Source: Effrenium voratum (Eukaryota > Sar > Dinophyceae > Suessiales > Symbiodiniaceae). From it: a DNA stretch of 64,000 bases. Below, in pieces: positions 1-10,679 of the stretch. Position 1 is the first letter of the stretch, and each line of letters opens with the position of its first letter. The notes under the pieces are model-generated. The model was not told the DNA's origin, ran no database searches, and worked only from the letters and a program-made list of their open reading frames with translations. The position numbers were made by a program, and so were the translations under genes. The DNA is taken from the NCBI GenBank assembly GCA_963377175.1, contig CAUJNA010000183.1, positions 1 to 64,000 of the forward strand, written 5' to 3'.

Positions 1-110
1 CCCAGCTCTTACCCTTTGCCGGGTTTAGGGTTTCCTTGATCGAAGATAGACTCCGCACAGCCTCCCACACCTATGGAGCACCCCGCGCGCGCGGCATTCC
101 CGTGATCGAA

Positions 111-617
111 CCCCCGCAATCAGATTGCGGCGGGCCATATTGGAGAAAAGCTCCAGTTTCCGCGCACGCGGCACTCCCGTGATCGGATTGCGGAGCCAGC
201 CATAAAAGGGGGGGCTCAGAAATTTGCGCCCGTGCTTTTTATGGGGCGAGCCAGTTTAACTCGAAAAAAACGCATCAAGGCATTGCGGATCAAGCAGCCG
301 TAGAAAGGAAGGCCAGCCCAGTTGCCGCTTTGTCAACCCCGGCCAAGCCCAGCGGGCGTTTTATGCAATGAAATTGCGAGACCGCCAGATTTCAGCCACG
401 GACTCCATTTACCAGCGGCCAAGCCAAGCCGTGTAGCTAGAAGCGTGCGCACGCCGCGCAAATAGTTTATCTTTTTGCCAAGAGCGGCCGAAAAAGAGGG
501 TTAGCTTTCCGCCCCCGCAATCAGATTGCGGCGGGCCATGTTAGAAAAAAGCTTCAGTTTCCGCGCGCGCGGCACTCCCGTGATCGGATTGCGGAGCGAG
601 CCATAAGAGGGGGGGGA
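111..617. repeat. Pair of ~103-bp direct repeats, each starting with a palindrome
   Basis: Bases 111-212 and 512-617 are two diverged copies of one sequence about 400 bp apart. Each begins with a 17-base near-perfect palindrome (CCGCAATC, one base, GATTGCGG; 114-130 and 515-531) and ends in a G-rich run after a second GATTGCGG-like block. No coding frame is convincing here. The palindrome could fold as a hairpin or bind a dimeric protein; nothing in the sequence tells which. The rest of 1-640 holds only a short TTTAGGG-type stretch at 20-34. Confidence 0.6.
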
Positions 618-639
618 AGAGAAAATTTGTTCTGTCATC

Positions 640-981
640 AGTCGTTTTTGCGCGGGCTCGAAAAAGACGAGCCAAGCTGTTTTCAGCAAAACCCGTTGAT
701 AGCTGGAGGCGGCAAATACCCGTTTCATCAAGGCAGAAGCACCAGACCTCCAGAGTTGCAACTTCGCTATTATCCCGCACAATCAATGTGTCAGCGGCCG
801 GGCCAAGCTATTTTCAATTGCCGTTTTGCGAAAGCCCCGGCCAAGCTATTTTCAGCAAAAGCCGGCCCAATTGCCGTTTTACCCGCCATGTCCAATGGCC
901 GTTTTATCAACGCCAGGCCCGATGGCCGTTTTATCAAGGCAGAAGCAACCGGATGGCCAGACCTCCAGATTTTTAGCAACA
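640..981 (+). repeat. Dispersed GCCGTTTTATCA minisatellite, left flank of the DIRS-like element
   Basis: The stretch is built from a short word, GGCCGTTTTATCA and variants, mixed with GCCAAGCTATTTTCAGCAAA. Bases 757-981 match the sequence just right of the retroelement (8356-8510), including the shared word TTCGCTATTA near the start and CAGACCTCCAGA near the end. This means the element at 982-8355 was inserted inside one copy of this repeat family. Related tracts occur at 10150-10625 and around 40320-40440. Open frames across it are by-products of the repeat. Confidence 0.6.
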
Positions 982-1152
982 GTTGTCTTTAGGGGCGTAG
1001 ACCCTCAACCTTGAATAGCGAACATGTGAGCGCTCTAAAGTGGATGTTAGGTTTGCCACCATGATTTGAGAAACAGGGCGGTTTCTATATACACAGCACC
1101 GGCTCAGCGGTGGGTGGGTGGGTGCCTTAGCACCCTCTACGGCTCTGCTCTC
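982..1152 (+). repeat. Split direct repeat A1
   Basis: Starts GTTGTCTTTAGG and ends CTCTGCTCTC. The same sequence recurs at 7558-7739, where 11 extra bases follow the word ACCCTCAA. It contains a GGTGGGTGGGTGGGT run that is also G-rich in A2. It marks the 5' end of the retroelement. Confidence 0.8.
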
Positions 1153-1421
1153 AAAGTGGGGTAGAGCTGTTAGAGGTCATGGTCCGCAATGGATAGTGCT
1201 GCGTTTGATGGTCATCTGCAATTTTGCCGACGTTTTGCGTAGGGTCCTGTTGTAAATGTGAGGGCTCCAAGACAAGTCACCCTGGAGTCCGGGGCCTGCT
1301 TGAGGCTTTCATGTGCCACTGTACCTGCGTGACAGTGAGGATGAACAACAGGTCCCTGATGGTGACGTTGCAGATTTACAGATGCAAACTGCAGTTGAGC
1401 AGCACCTCCTGGGAAGAGACT

Positions 1422-2576
1422 ATGGCTTCGCAGAGGGTGTCTTCAATATTCAAGTGGGTTGGCATCATGACCGCAGGATTGGATTCATTTGTTCTTGGAC
1501 GACAACTTGCACTTGATGGTCCTCATGCAACTTCCTTGAGTGATTGCTTGAGGCATGTGTTTTCTGACAAAGCAACCGGGACGCTGCATGGAAGGGCGGG
1601 ACCAATTCTGAGGTACATCAAGTGGTGCCAACACGAATCCCTCAGGCCATTTCCTGTGGTAGAGGGCCAAATTTATTTATATGAGACGCAAGCTCCAACG
1701 GCATCACCAACATTTTGCGCAGCTTTGCGGTTGCCTTGGGCTTCTGTGGCCATATGCTTGGGCTGATTGGAGCATGTGATTGGGCTGGCCAAACAGATTT
1801 TTCTTGAAAAGAAGAGATCTAACCAGGAATCTCCTTGACTGTTCGTATGGTAACTGTGTTGGAATATTTCACAGCTGGTGAAGAGAATCTTGCACGCGAC
1901 CGAGTTGCCGCTGGACGCTTCCTCCTTTGTATCTATTTGCTTGCCCGCTGCAGCGACATGCTCGCCTTGCTGCGATTGGTTCAAGCATTGGCAGGTGGCA
2001 TGCATTCAGTCTGGCGTGAAGTATGGAGAAGGTTTGCCGTTGTTGCCTGCCCCTTGCAGGGGTGGATGGGCACGTGTCCCATTACCAGCTCATGAAGGAG
2101 CCGTTTGGTTGAAGCAGATTTTGATCAGCACGGGCATTGAGAAGACCGAGCTGTGCAATGTTGGTACACACAGTTTGAAGGTCACTGGTTTTAGTTGGTT
2201 CGCAAGGCACGGGCTGCCGCTGGAAGTCAGACGACAGTTGGGCTGTCATGCGGGGCCCAATGAGAAGATGACTTTGCTGTATAGCCGTGATGCGGCTGCT
2301 TCGCCATTGCGCCAATTTGAATCTGTTCTCGCTGCTATACGATCAAATGTTTTTCGCCCTGACGTGACAAGGTCAGGATACTTCATGAATGCAGGGCCAT
2401 CAGATGTTGTTGAAGACCCTGATGATGAAGTGCAACCTGGTCCGAAGCAGGGTGACTCTGTGAACCATTCCAGCACCAACTCTTCTTCATCGAGCTTTGA
2501 ATATTCTTGCGATGAGGAGTACAGAGCTGATGACATGGACATAGAGGAGGAGGTGCATTCATGTGATTGTAGATGA
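1422..2576 (+). pseudogene. Tyrosine recombinase of the DIRS-like element, frameshifted
   Basis: In DIRS-type elements this enzyme integrates a circular DNA intermediate using a tyrosine nucleophile. Three frames together give one protein. The N-terminal core-binding part (to about 1766) contains ATGTLHGRA and KWCQHESLRPFP. A middle segment (1835 to about 2000) contains LARCSDML, with a candidate first catalytic Arg. The C-terminal part (to 2576) contains THSLK, RRQLGCHAG and LLYSRD, fitting the H-x-x-K/R, H and Tyr positions. It ends in an acidic, Ser-rich tail. Two frame changes, near 1770 and 2000, break it. It sits first in the element, upstream of gag, which is unusual. The chosen start is the Met at 1422; the true start is uncertain. 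Confidence 0.7.
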
Positions 2577-3091
2577 GGCGGGTGATAGGTTCCGTTGTGG
2601 CAGAACTTTGAGCGAGGCGTACATTCAACTCAGTTCGGAACCAAAGTTTTGCACACCGCAGTGTAAACAATGTTTCAAAAAGGAGTAGAACAAATCTACC
2701 CACGACTTGTGAGAACGGTTTGACGGGTGCCAAAAGCTTGTCCCCATATGCTTGGGGTGATGTCCCTTGTGGGACTATCGCACATGTGTGCGCCGGCGCT
2801 GCCGGGGATGAATGTTTGTGACATGGACCTGAGTCTTGTATGACCAGGCATCTGTACTTGCTGTCAGCTTTTGGCACCCATGTCATGCACACATGCATGA
2901 GCCTCAGCCGCTGCTGGCTTGATGAGGCATGACAATTGGCCAAGTACTCTTGTAGAGTCTTGCGTTTCTCGCGGTAATTCTCACGGGATGCTGTCAGTTC
3001 TCACTTGTTGATGCTTGAGACGTGTCCTGAATTGTTTTAAGCATGCCCCATAGACGACTTGGTTTGACTCTAAGCGCGTAGGGATCCAGCA
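2577..3091. other. Spacer between recombinase and gag
   Basis: No family is recognised. Minus-strand frames cross it, but their composition is not protein-like. It may be the untranslated leader of the gag-pol unit, since gag begins at 3092. Confidence 0.3.
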
Positions 3092-4102
3092 ATGTCCGTG
3101 GCTGACTCGGAGAAAAATTTTCGAGCCCGGGCCCAGGCCCTTGGCCTTGAGGACAACATTGTTGAGAAGTTTATCTAGGCTGGCATTGACAGTCTCGCAA
3201 AGTTTGCTTTCTCGAGCAACTATGTTCCAGGTGTCAGTGAAGATACTCCGTTTGTTGACGCTACCCGAACTGTTCTTGGCCGTGATGCATCTTTGGGGAG
3301 AACGCAACGCAGGAGGCTTCATCATGAAGCATATGCTATGTCTGCAGCAGAGCTGAAATTGTCTGTTGAGAGGTGCGATGAGACAGGGCTCAAACGTTCG
3401 ACGCAACCTGAGCGGGCGGAGAGACTCTGGAAACAACAGGCGCGCCTTACAGGCCTACGCATCGTTGGCCAGGTGGAACCGGCCGATCGGCTGGTGGACA
3501 CTGCTGTTTCCCAGTATGAGGGGAACAGGTTGGCGTACATTGAGTGGTCAAAGTGCATTGCAAGGAACAAGAGATCCTGGCTGGTTCTTCGAGGGATGAC
3601 AACCAGATGGCGGTGGATTCAAGCGGCATCGGCTCAGGAACAAGGAGACTGTGCGGGGGTCCAGTTGACAAGCGCAGGCAGGCCAGTTGACCGTGTTTTT
3701 GAAGACGCCATGAACCATCCGGGTGTTCTTCACTTGAAGCAGCCCTTGCCATCAGCCAGTTCAGCCGTGAAACGCGCACCTGAGCCCAAGAGTGATGATC
3801 CCCGTAAGCTCCCTAAGGGGAAGGCTAAGGGTAAGGGCAAATCGTTCCGTGTGCCCCAGAGCCTTGAGAATGGGTCCCCCAATACCACAAACGGACATCC
3901 AGTCTGTTTTGACCATAATTTCGGGAAGTGTTCTCGACCGGTCACCAAAGGGCGATGTGCCCGTAGGTTGCATGTGTGTTGCTATCGTGGTTGTTTCTCT
4001 TCAGGACACACGTGTAGCATTTGTGACGGCAGTGATGCCCGGCCGGCGCCTCTGATCCCCAAGGGACCAAGGGTGCCACTGCTGCAGCAGCGCCTGAGGT
4101 AG
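3092..4102 (+). pseudogene. Gag-like protein with C-terminal Cys/His region, one internal stop
   Basis: Translation from the ATG at 3092 begins MSVADSEKNFRARAQALGL, typical of gag-like proteins of dinoflagellate YR retroelements. A TAG at 3176-3178 interrupts it, and the frame then stays open to 4102. A Met at 3293 also lies in this frame. The centre is helical and charged. A basic linker (KGKAKGKGK) is followed by a Cys/His-rich end (CFDHNFGKC, CYRGCFSSGHTCSICDG) that probably binds nucleic acid. The stop could be decay or readthrough; one stop is not enough to decide. It is followed 15 bases later by the methyltransferase-like frame. Confidence 0.6.
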
Positions 4103-4117
4103 CAGGACCTAAGGTAG

Positions 4118-5104
4118 TTGCAACAACCCTTGTTGGTGACCTCGTTTGTACTGCTGTGCAGCATGTTCAGCAGATGCATTCCAGTGTCGCCAAAGCCCGA
4201 TGAACGCAAAGCACTCTTATTGAAATATGCTCTGGGTAGGCCATGTTGGGTTTTTGCTTCAAAGAGGCTGGCTTGGAGGTTCTCCCTGAACAGTTTTCAC
4301 CCGCATGTTTCCACCTTGCATCTTGACCTCACCAAGCCCCACTCCTGGTGCTTCTTGAAGAGAATCGTCGAGGAGTATAATGTTCTCTTTGTGCACGCAG
4401 CACCCCCTTGTGGTGCGTGCTCAGGGGCACGCGAGCTGCCCAATGGACCGCCACCTTTAAGAGATCGGTCTCATGTTTATGGGTTGCCAACGCTTGTTGG
4501 GGCAGACTACGAACGTTTACAAGCCGCAAATGCAATTTATAATGGGCTTGGTGAATTTCTTTGTTTTGCACCAGAAGCAGGTCATGTCGGCCATGAAAAC
4601 CCTGGCAACAGTTGGTTGTGGGAAATCCCTGACATTGTCTATCTCATGCCTGTGTCCCATTTTGTTGAGTTTGCTGCATGTGCATGGTGATCCAAACGGC
4701 CCACCAAGAAGGCTTTCCTTACCACGTGCCCAGCATTGGCGCAGCTTCAGGCAGAGTGGTCTGGTAACCATGAGCATACGCCGTTCGGCCGCAAACGCAG
4801 AGCTGATGGATCTTGGCAGTACGCTACTGGTGAAGAGGCCGCGTACCCAAGGGAACTCTGTGTTGCCATTCGCACTTTTGTCCTTGAAGCACTGTGCTTG
4901 CCTGGCCATGTGCAGGCTGCCATCCCCGTCAATGCCCGGGGTGCTGTGTCCATGCATAAACAACCTCGTGGCCGCATCATGCCACTGATTGTGCCCGAGT
5001 TTTTGCACATTGCGGAGTTTGCTGTGCTAAAGAAACCTTCCGTGAATCGAAGAGCTGCCTCACTTGCTCGGTGCATGACGTGCCCAAGGGTTCGCGCTTG
5101 CTGA
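4118..5104 (+). pseudogene. Cytosine-methyltransferase-like domain of the DIRS-like element, frameshifted
   Basis: The first frame (to 4690) has HAAPPCGACSGAREL, resembling motif IV of C5 DNA methyltransferases (PPC with the catalytic Cys), and HENPGNSWLWEIPDI, resembling the motif VI region. The second frame (4736-5104) holds RPTKKAF-type and GNHEHTPFG segments that continue the same domain. The expected Gln of PCQ is Gly here. Known DIRS elements often carry a methyltransferase near the RNase H; here it lies between gag and RT. A frameshift near 4690 separates the halves. Whether it ever had catalytic activity cannot be judged from sequence. Confidence 0.5.
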
Positions 5105-5329
5105 GTTGCTTTCAGCTAGAACTTGGGAGTGGTGAGCAGCAAGCTGGACACTTCAAGTGCACATTTGGGTGTACAGATCTCCGGTTCATGGCCATGAAAG
5201 CCTCACACCCGTTCACAGTGTTCCATGCCTCGCCTGATATGATGCTGAATCGGAAGGTTCTTTTTCAGGACACTCACACTTGGTCCATATAAGATCGCTT
5301 GCCGCACGGATGACCTCATTAAGACTTGG

Positions 5330-6560
5330 TCTCAATGGGCCTGTGAGCTGAGCAACGATGAAAAGGCCCTAAAGTGCTGCATGGAACCTGGCGTGCGTAG
5401 CATCATAATGACAAGAAAATCTTGTTGTTGCAGAAAATTGCTGGTTCTCGTGAGTGGCCTGACATGGAGATCTTTAACTCCCTCATAAATGGCTTCAGCA
5501 TCGTTGGGGATCAGAAGCCTTGTGGAATCTTTGATCTTGAGCCTCGGCCTGCAGGAATCACGATTGGCGAACTTGACGACATGGCCGAGTTCGTACGACC
5601 GGCCTTGTTGGGAGAGGCGCATGCCTCGCAGGTTGATGATGACCTCAAGACACTATGGGAAACCACCCTTGAGGAGGCAGGCAAGTCTTGGATGCGTGGG
5701 CCCTTGTCGGTTGAAGATGTTCATGGCTTGTACCCCTCTGGTTGGCTTCCTGTCAGGAGGTTTGGTGTTTGGCAGTCCTTAGGGGACAAGATGAAGCTCC
5801 GTGCCATTGACGACTACAGTAAGAACAGAGTCAACTCGGCATATTCATACATGCATCTGATTACCTCGAAGACGCTTGACCAAGTTGTTTGGTGTTGCGC
5901 TGCAATTGTTCGCATGTCGCGTGTCAGGGGTGAGGTTTGCCTGCAACTTGCTTCGGGCGAAGTGCTGCGTGGACTGTTGCACTCGTCGCTCCAAGATGCC
6001 GACCGCAACAAGCCTGTGGTCATCGGACTTGATTTGTCAGCTTACAAGCAACTTGCACTTCACCCTGACAGCAGGAAGTATTCCATTGTGACGTTAAAGA
6101 ACCCTAATAATGGGACGACTGCGTGCTTTGAGGGGAGGGTTCTCCCTTTTTGGTGCCACTTCCGGTGTTGTGAACTTAAACCGTGTGTCAAGGCTTTTGC
6201 AGAGAGTTGGGTTTTGAACTTGATCTTTTGTGGGGGGAATTATTTTGATGATTTCCCCGTGATAAGTGTTTCGGCGCTGGGAGAGTCGACCACCTCTTGC
6301 ATGTTCACTCTGATGAGGCTGTTGGGATTTGTGTACGCTGGACACAAGTTAGCAGCCTTCAGTGAGCGTGCCGCTGTGTTGGGGGGTCGAGCTTGACTTG
6401 TCCTGCACTGATGACCTGAGCGTGTTGGTCAGAAACAAACCAGGAAGAGTCAGGGAAACCCTCAGCGTGATTGAAGAGAGGTTGTTCAGAGCCGCCAGCT
6501 CAAACCTTCTGCACGCAGTCGCCTGCTAGGTGTATTCAGTATGCCGATGCGCAGATCATG
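5330..6560 (+). pseudogene. Reverse transcriptase of the DIRS-like element
   Basis: The main frame (5422-6396) carries MKLRAIDDYSKNRVNS (fingers), VVIGLDLSAYKQLALHP (motif A with the catalytic Asp), a degenerated motif B region and NYFDDFP (motif C, the Y-x-D-D box with Phe). The order and spacing fit YR-type retroelement RTs. A frame change at about 6396 leads into a continuation (LGVELDLSCTDDLSV) that extends to about 6530. A short N-terminal part lies in another frame before 5422. Multiple shifts mark it as a relic. Confidence 0.75.
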
Positions 6561-6639
6561 GGCCGTGCGGGCCGACTTGCAATGATAGATGACGTTGCTT
6601 CCCTCGCCTTACTTGCCGAACGCCTGGATTCGGGAGAGC

Positions 6640-7162
6640 CTAGGACCGTTTCTTGCAGGGAGGGCCCGCCTCCGATTCTCATCTTCACTGATGGTGCAAG
6701 TAAGGCGACTCTAACACCGTTGGCGGATTCCTGGTTAACAGAGATCTTGACGTGGTTGAGTTCTTTGCCTGTAATGTGCCAGATACTCTTGTCAAACAGT
6801 GGCAGGTGGAGATGAAACACATCATAGGACCCGTGGAACTATTTGGAGCGGCGCTAGCCCGCCACTTGTGGCACACGCAACTTGTTGGCAAACATTGCCT
6901 GTACTTTGTTGATAATTCTGCTGCCATGGATGTTTGCATAAGAGGGTCTTCAGGTTCCCTGATATTTCGCCAGCTCTTGTTGTCCTTTGAAGAGGACGAG
7001 CTGCAAGGCCAGACTTGGTACTGGTTTATCCGAGCGCCGTCTCCTTCCAACGTTGCAGACGAGCCATCTCGTTCCAAACTTGATGGACTTGTAAAAGATT
7101 TGCAGACTCAGAGAGCGAGTGCAGTGCGCCCACTGACGGGTGAGAGACTGAGTGACTTGTAG
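6640..7162 (+). pseudogene. RNase H domain of the DIRS-like element, frameshifted
   Basis: The first piece has PPILIFTDGAS, with the first catalytic Asp. A frame change near 6740 leads to the second piece (6752-7162), which has GPVELFGAALA (catalytic Glu), LYFVDNSAAMDV (second Asp) and IRAPSPSNVADEPSR (last Asp, characteristic of DIRS-type RNase H). It ends 20 bp before repeat B1 and completes the RT-RNase H unit. Confidence 0.75.
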
Positions 7163-7183
7163 TCACGTGGAGTAAATGCGGGG

Positions 7184-7557
7184 TGGATTGATGTCCACTT
7201 GATGTGTACCTGGAGTGGGGCAGGTCCGAGTGACATGCCCAATTTTTGCGTGAAAAGATTCGGTGCGCGAATTCCCACTTGTGTCTCTCTCCCCCCCCCT
7301 TTTTGTAAAGGGGGTCCTGCTGGGAAACCCCCCCTTCCCTCTTTAAGGGGGTGCACCTTTAGGGAGGGTTGGGTTTTGGGAGTGTCCTGGTTTCCCCCTG
7401 TTTTTGTTTGTGACCTTTTTGGGGTGTGGCCCCTCCTAAAGGGTTCCCTGTGTCCTTTGGTCCTTTTCGATAGGGTTTGGCTCAAATCCCCTTTTTATTG
7501 GGTCATGTGGCCCCTCTACTGTTTTACACTTCCACCTTTAGAGTTCAAGGTTCCAAA
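7184..7557 (+). repeat. Split direct repeat B1
   Basis: Matches 7980-8355 with few differences. It has long C and G runs (CCCCCCCCTTTTTGTAAAGG and a CCCCCC run near 7330) and ends TTCCAAA, directly abutting A2. Open frames on both strands in B1 and B2 are almost identical and come from the repeat rather than from genes. Confidence 0.8.
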
Positions 7558-7739
7558 GTTGTCTTTAGGGGCGTAGACCCTCAAGTCCTTTTGAACCTTG
7601 AATAGCGAACATGTGAGCGCTCTAAAGTGGATGTTAGGTTTGTCACCATGATTTGAGAAACAGGGCGGTTTCTATATACACAGCACCGGCTCAGCGGTGG
7701 GTGGGTGGGTGCCTTAGCACCCTCTACGGCTCTGCTCTC
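7558..7739 (+). repeat. Split direct repeat A2
   Basis: Second copy of A1, 11 bases longer because of an insertion after ACCCTCAA. It starts on the base after B1 ends. Confidence 0.8.
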
Positions 7740-7979
7740 CCGCCTCTCCCACCCGAGCAGATTTATGGATGCCTTTGACTACGGCATTGCCTTCCTTTTC
7801 CTTTATGTGTGCATTACCGTGCCCATGGTGCTACGCAGTGCTAAGCATGCGTTGGCTACGTACAAACCGCTTCAGATTCATGAACTTCGCTTGACACCAC
7901 GTGGTGAGTGTCTGCACTTGGCAGATTGCCCGCAAATCTTATCGCTTGTGCAAAGATTGCTGCCCCACTCTCCGAATTG
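7740..7979 (+). pseudogene. Small ORF fragment with one membrane segment and an H-x3-C / C-x2-C motif
   Basis: This 240-bp insert between A2 and B2 encodes a hydrophobic stretch (YGIAFLFLYVCITVPMVL) followed by ECLHLADCPQ. One frame change later it reads RLCKDCCPT and stops. Membrane segment plus His-Cys-CxxC is the same plan as the C-terminal part of the copia ORF at 30569-32047. It may be the remains of a 3'-terminal ORF kept in an internally deleted copy. The motif could bind zinc; function is unknown. Confidence 0.35.
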
Positions 7980-8355
7980 TGGATTGATGTCCACGTGATG
8001 TGCACCTGGAGTGGGGCAGGTCCGAGTGACATGCCAAATTTTTGTGTGAAAAGATTCGGTGCGCGAATTCCTACTTGTGTCTCTCTCCCCCCTCCCCTTT
8101 TTGTAAAGGGGGTCCTGCTGGGGAAACCCCCCCTTCCCTCTTTAAGGGGGCGCACCTTTAGGGAGGGTTGGGTTTTGGGAGTGTCCTGGTTTCCCCCTGT
8201 TTTTGTTTGTGACCTTTTTGGGGTGTGGCCCCTCCTAAAGGGTTCCCTGTGTGCTTTGGTCCTTTTTGATAGGGTTTGGCTCAACCCCCTTTTTACTGGG
8301 CCATGTGGCCCCTCTATTGTTTTACACTTCCACCTTTAGAGTTCAAGGTTCCAAA
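7980..8355 (+). repeat. Split direct repeat B2, 3' end of the element
   Basis: Matches B1 and ends TTCCAAA at 8355. The following bases (8357 onward) resume the dispersed repeat seen left of 982, which defines the element's right edge. Confidence 0.75.
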
Positions 8356-9537
8356 AAATGCAATTTCGCTATTAACCCGCACAATCAATTTATCAGCGGC
8401 CGGGCCAAGCTATTTTCAGCAAAAGCCGGCCCAATGGCCGTTTTAACAACGCCAGGCCCAATGGCAGTTTTGTCAGACCTCCAGATTTCAGCAACAACCT
8501 GCTATTTCGCTAGGAGGCTGTCCTCCTGCCTGGCTGCGCCGATGGGGGCACGTCCTGCGGCCAACACGTCGAGCCCGCGTCGTTGTCCTAGAAGGTCGAA
8601 CTTGGATTCGAGCAGCAAAACAGCTTTAGAAGCAGGTAGCTCACCTCCTCGGAGTCGGACTCCCAGTCCAGCCCGGAGAGGCACGTCTCGTGCAGCTCAG
8701 CCTTGCGGCGTTTTCTTCAGGCAGGGCAACCGTCTCGCAGGGGCCGTTGGGCATGGGCAGCGTCATTGCGGCCGGGTACATGGCGTTGAAGTCCAGTCGC
8801 GTAGCCACACCACACTGTCCATGTGGAAAAGTTCGCACCTCAAGGAAGGTCCGGACAATGACGTGACCAAGAGCCTCCCACTGGCCCCACTTGTCACGAA
8901 CCTCCGTTCGCTGCAGAATCTCGGACCGAATAGGTGAGCGAGGGTCAGGGACGTCAGCAGCGGCACGGCAGCAGGATTCCAAACAGCGCAATAAAAGACA
9001 AAGCTCGTCAGCGATAAAAAGGTCGTCTTGCCGAACGTGGTAGATTGCAGGACCCGCACCCTGACATAGTGTCTGCCGTGCAGCAACACGAGCCCGATCC
9101 AATCAAGACGCGCCAGAAGGGCGTGCGGGAAGCAAGTTGGAAACTTGGTCCAACAGACCATCATATGTCGGCGGGCAGCTGGAGGACGGTTGCATAGGAT
9201 CAGCTTGCCGCGCGACTGCAAACCAGCACCTTTCAACACTGACCTCCCAGCGGTTAAGGCCATAGAGGATGAGGCGTAGAGGCCGCGCCCAACCGCCTCC
9301 AGGGGCCCAGTGTCCAAATTTGGCTGCCAGGTGTAGGCAACATGAACAAGCCCGCAACCAGCAAGAACCCGAGAGACATATGCCGACGAAACTGGGCGAT
9401 GTCGTGGGTGCTGGGCAACCCAACCAGCAACAAGTTGCAAGTGGGACCTAATGAGGTCCAAAGCACACTTGGCATCAACAGCGGCTTCAAGGATGGCTCC
9501 AACCGAGTTCAAGAGTGAAATGGGGAGCACAGGGCGT
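8356..9537. other. Minisatellite flank, then unassigned sequence
   Basis: 8356-8510 is the right part of the GCCGTTTTATCA repeat. From 8640 to 9102 a minus-strand frame with mixed, protein-like composition runs (154 codons), and a longer overlapping minus frame covers 8763-9686. I recognise no family in either. The region lies downstream (minus strand) of the LINE RNase H relic and may belong to it or to a host exon. Confidence 0.3.
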
Positions 9538-9880
9538 TCAATGGCAGAACCCGTGCTGGGCTGCCGCCCGCGCAATACCGGCAAGGTGATCAGCAATCTT
9601 GTTGGCCTCCCAAGGGAGATGAAGGTACCGGATGGCTCGGATTCGATGTGACACAAAGGTACGTAGATGGCAAAGCACCTGAACAATATCCGACCGCTTG
9701 GAGCGCCCCTCGTACCTCATGAATTGCAAGTGTGGCAAGATATCACCTTGCACAACCAGCTGACCAGTACCCAGGGCTTCAAGCGGAAGAAATGTGCGCC
9801 AGAGTCCAGCATCCAGGCCAATAGCTTCAGCAACAAGATTATCACTGCAAGGAGCGATGGGAGCCCTTGGTAATGGGATC
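9538..9880 (-). pseudogene. RNase H relic of a LINE-type retrotransposon
   Basis: The minus frame reads LVVQGDILPHLQFMRYEGRS and then LPWEANKIADHLAGIA. A G-D following a hydrophobic strand, plus the (E/R)xNxxAD(H/W)LA(G/N) signature, are hallmarks of the RNase H domain at the C-terminus of many plant and protist LINEs. Upstream in the same frame is a plausible helix (NLVAEAIGLDAGL). No reverse transcriptase remains next to it, so it is a 5'-truncated fragment, as LINE copies usually are. Confidence 0.5.
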
Positions 9881-9940
9881 CGGGTGGGTGGGATTGAGAT
9901 GATCTTCGCTTTGAAAAATCCACGTCTCGAAGTCTTTGAA

Positions 9941-9955
9941 CCCTAAACCCTAAAC
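9941..9955 (+). repeat. Short interstitial telomeric repeat (CCCTAAA x2)
   Basis: Two heptamers. The preceding 60 bp (GGTGGGATTGAGAT to GTCTTTGAA) match the sequence before each telomeric tract at 39.7-43.5 kb, so this is a stray unit end of that family. Confidence 0.7.
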
Positions 9956-10149
9956 TTAAAGCGCGCGCCTGGCGCACGCCCCGCAAACCTTGCCCCTGCC
10001 GGACAGCACGCGGAGGGGAGCTTTGCCTGGCAGAAGCTCCCCGAGCTCAGCGCACCCTCGTGGGCCCGCTCGCCTCGCTGGGCACCATTGTAATAAGAGT
10101 AACCCTAATCTCTCGGACCGAGACTCTGGAGGGGCACCTCTAAGGCCCG

Positions 10150-10625
10150 CCTTGGCTTGATAAAACGGCCATTGGCCTTGATAAAATGGCCATCGGCGCT
10201 GATAAAATGGCCATTGGCTTCATAAAACGGCCATTGGGCTTGGCCGCCTTGGCTTGATAAAACGGCCATTGGCCTTGATAAAATGGCCATTGGCTTTGAT
10301 AAAACGGTCATTGGCTTCATACAACGGCCATTGGGCTTGGCCGGCGCCATTGAGGCTGGCCGCCTTGACAAAGTGGCCGCTGGGGCTGGCTTTGATAAAA
10401 ATAGCTCGGCCGGCTGCTGATAAATTCTTTATACGGGATTCTGTGAAACTGGCCATCTGTAGCCCAAATTTGAAGATCTGGCAATTCGGCCGCTTCTGGC
10501 CGCAAATCCTTGATAAAACGGCCATTGAGGCTGGCAAAACGGCCATCGGCCTTGATAAAATGGCCATCGGGCTTGGCCAGCCTTGATTAAACGGCCACTG
10601 GGGCCGGCCGCCTTGATGAAGTGGC
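10150..10625 (+). repeat. Minisatellite, unit about 20 bp (GATAAAAYGGCCATTGG)
   Basis: Roughly twenty imperfect copies of TTGATAAAAYGGCCATTGG and longer variants. This is the reverse-complement orientation of the 640-980 repeat. Translated frames give strings such as AVLSRPMAIL, which are repeat artefacts. A patch at 10385-10500 is non-repetitive. Confidence 0.8.
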
Positions 10626-10679
10626 CACTGGGTCTTGCTTTCTTCGACGGTCTTTGCTTGGTTTGGGCGTTGAATATAT

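Larger units (their letters stand above)
982..8355 (+). mobile_element. DIRS/Ngaro-like tyrosine-recombinase retroelement with split direct repeats
   Basis: The order is A1 (982-1152), coding region, B1 (7184-7557), A2 (7558-7739), a 240-bp insert, B2 (7980-8355). A1 matches A2 apart from an 11-base indel, and B1 matches B2 closely. B1 abuts A2 exactly, and the ends lie inside one dispersed repeat copy, so this is probably a single insertion. A1-ORFs-B1-A2-B2 is the split-direct-repeat plan known for Ngaro/PAT elements. The coding region holds tyrosine recombinase, gag, methyltransferase-like, reverse transcriptase and RNase H in that order. Known DIRS and Ngaro elements end with the recombinase, so this order looks circularly permuted. 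Several frameshifts and a gag stop suggest it is dead. An alternative is a full element followed in tandem by an internally deleted copy. Confidence 0.75.
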
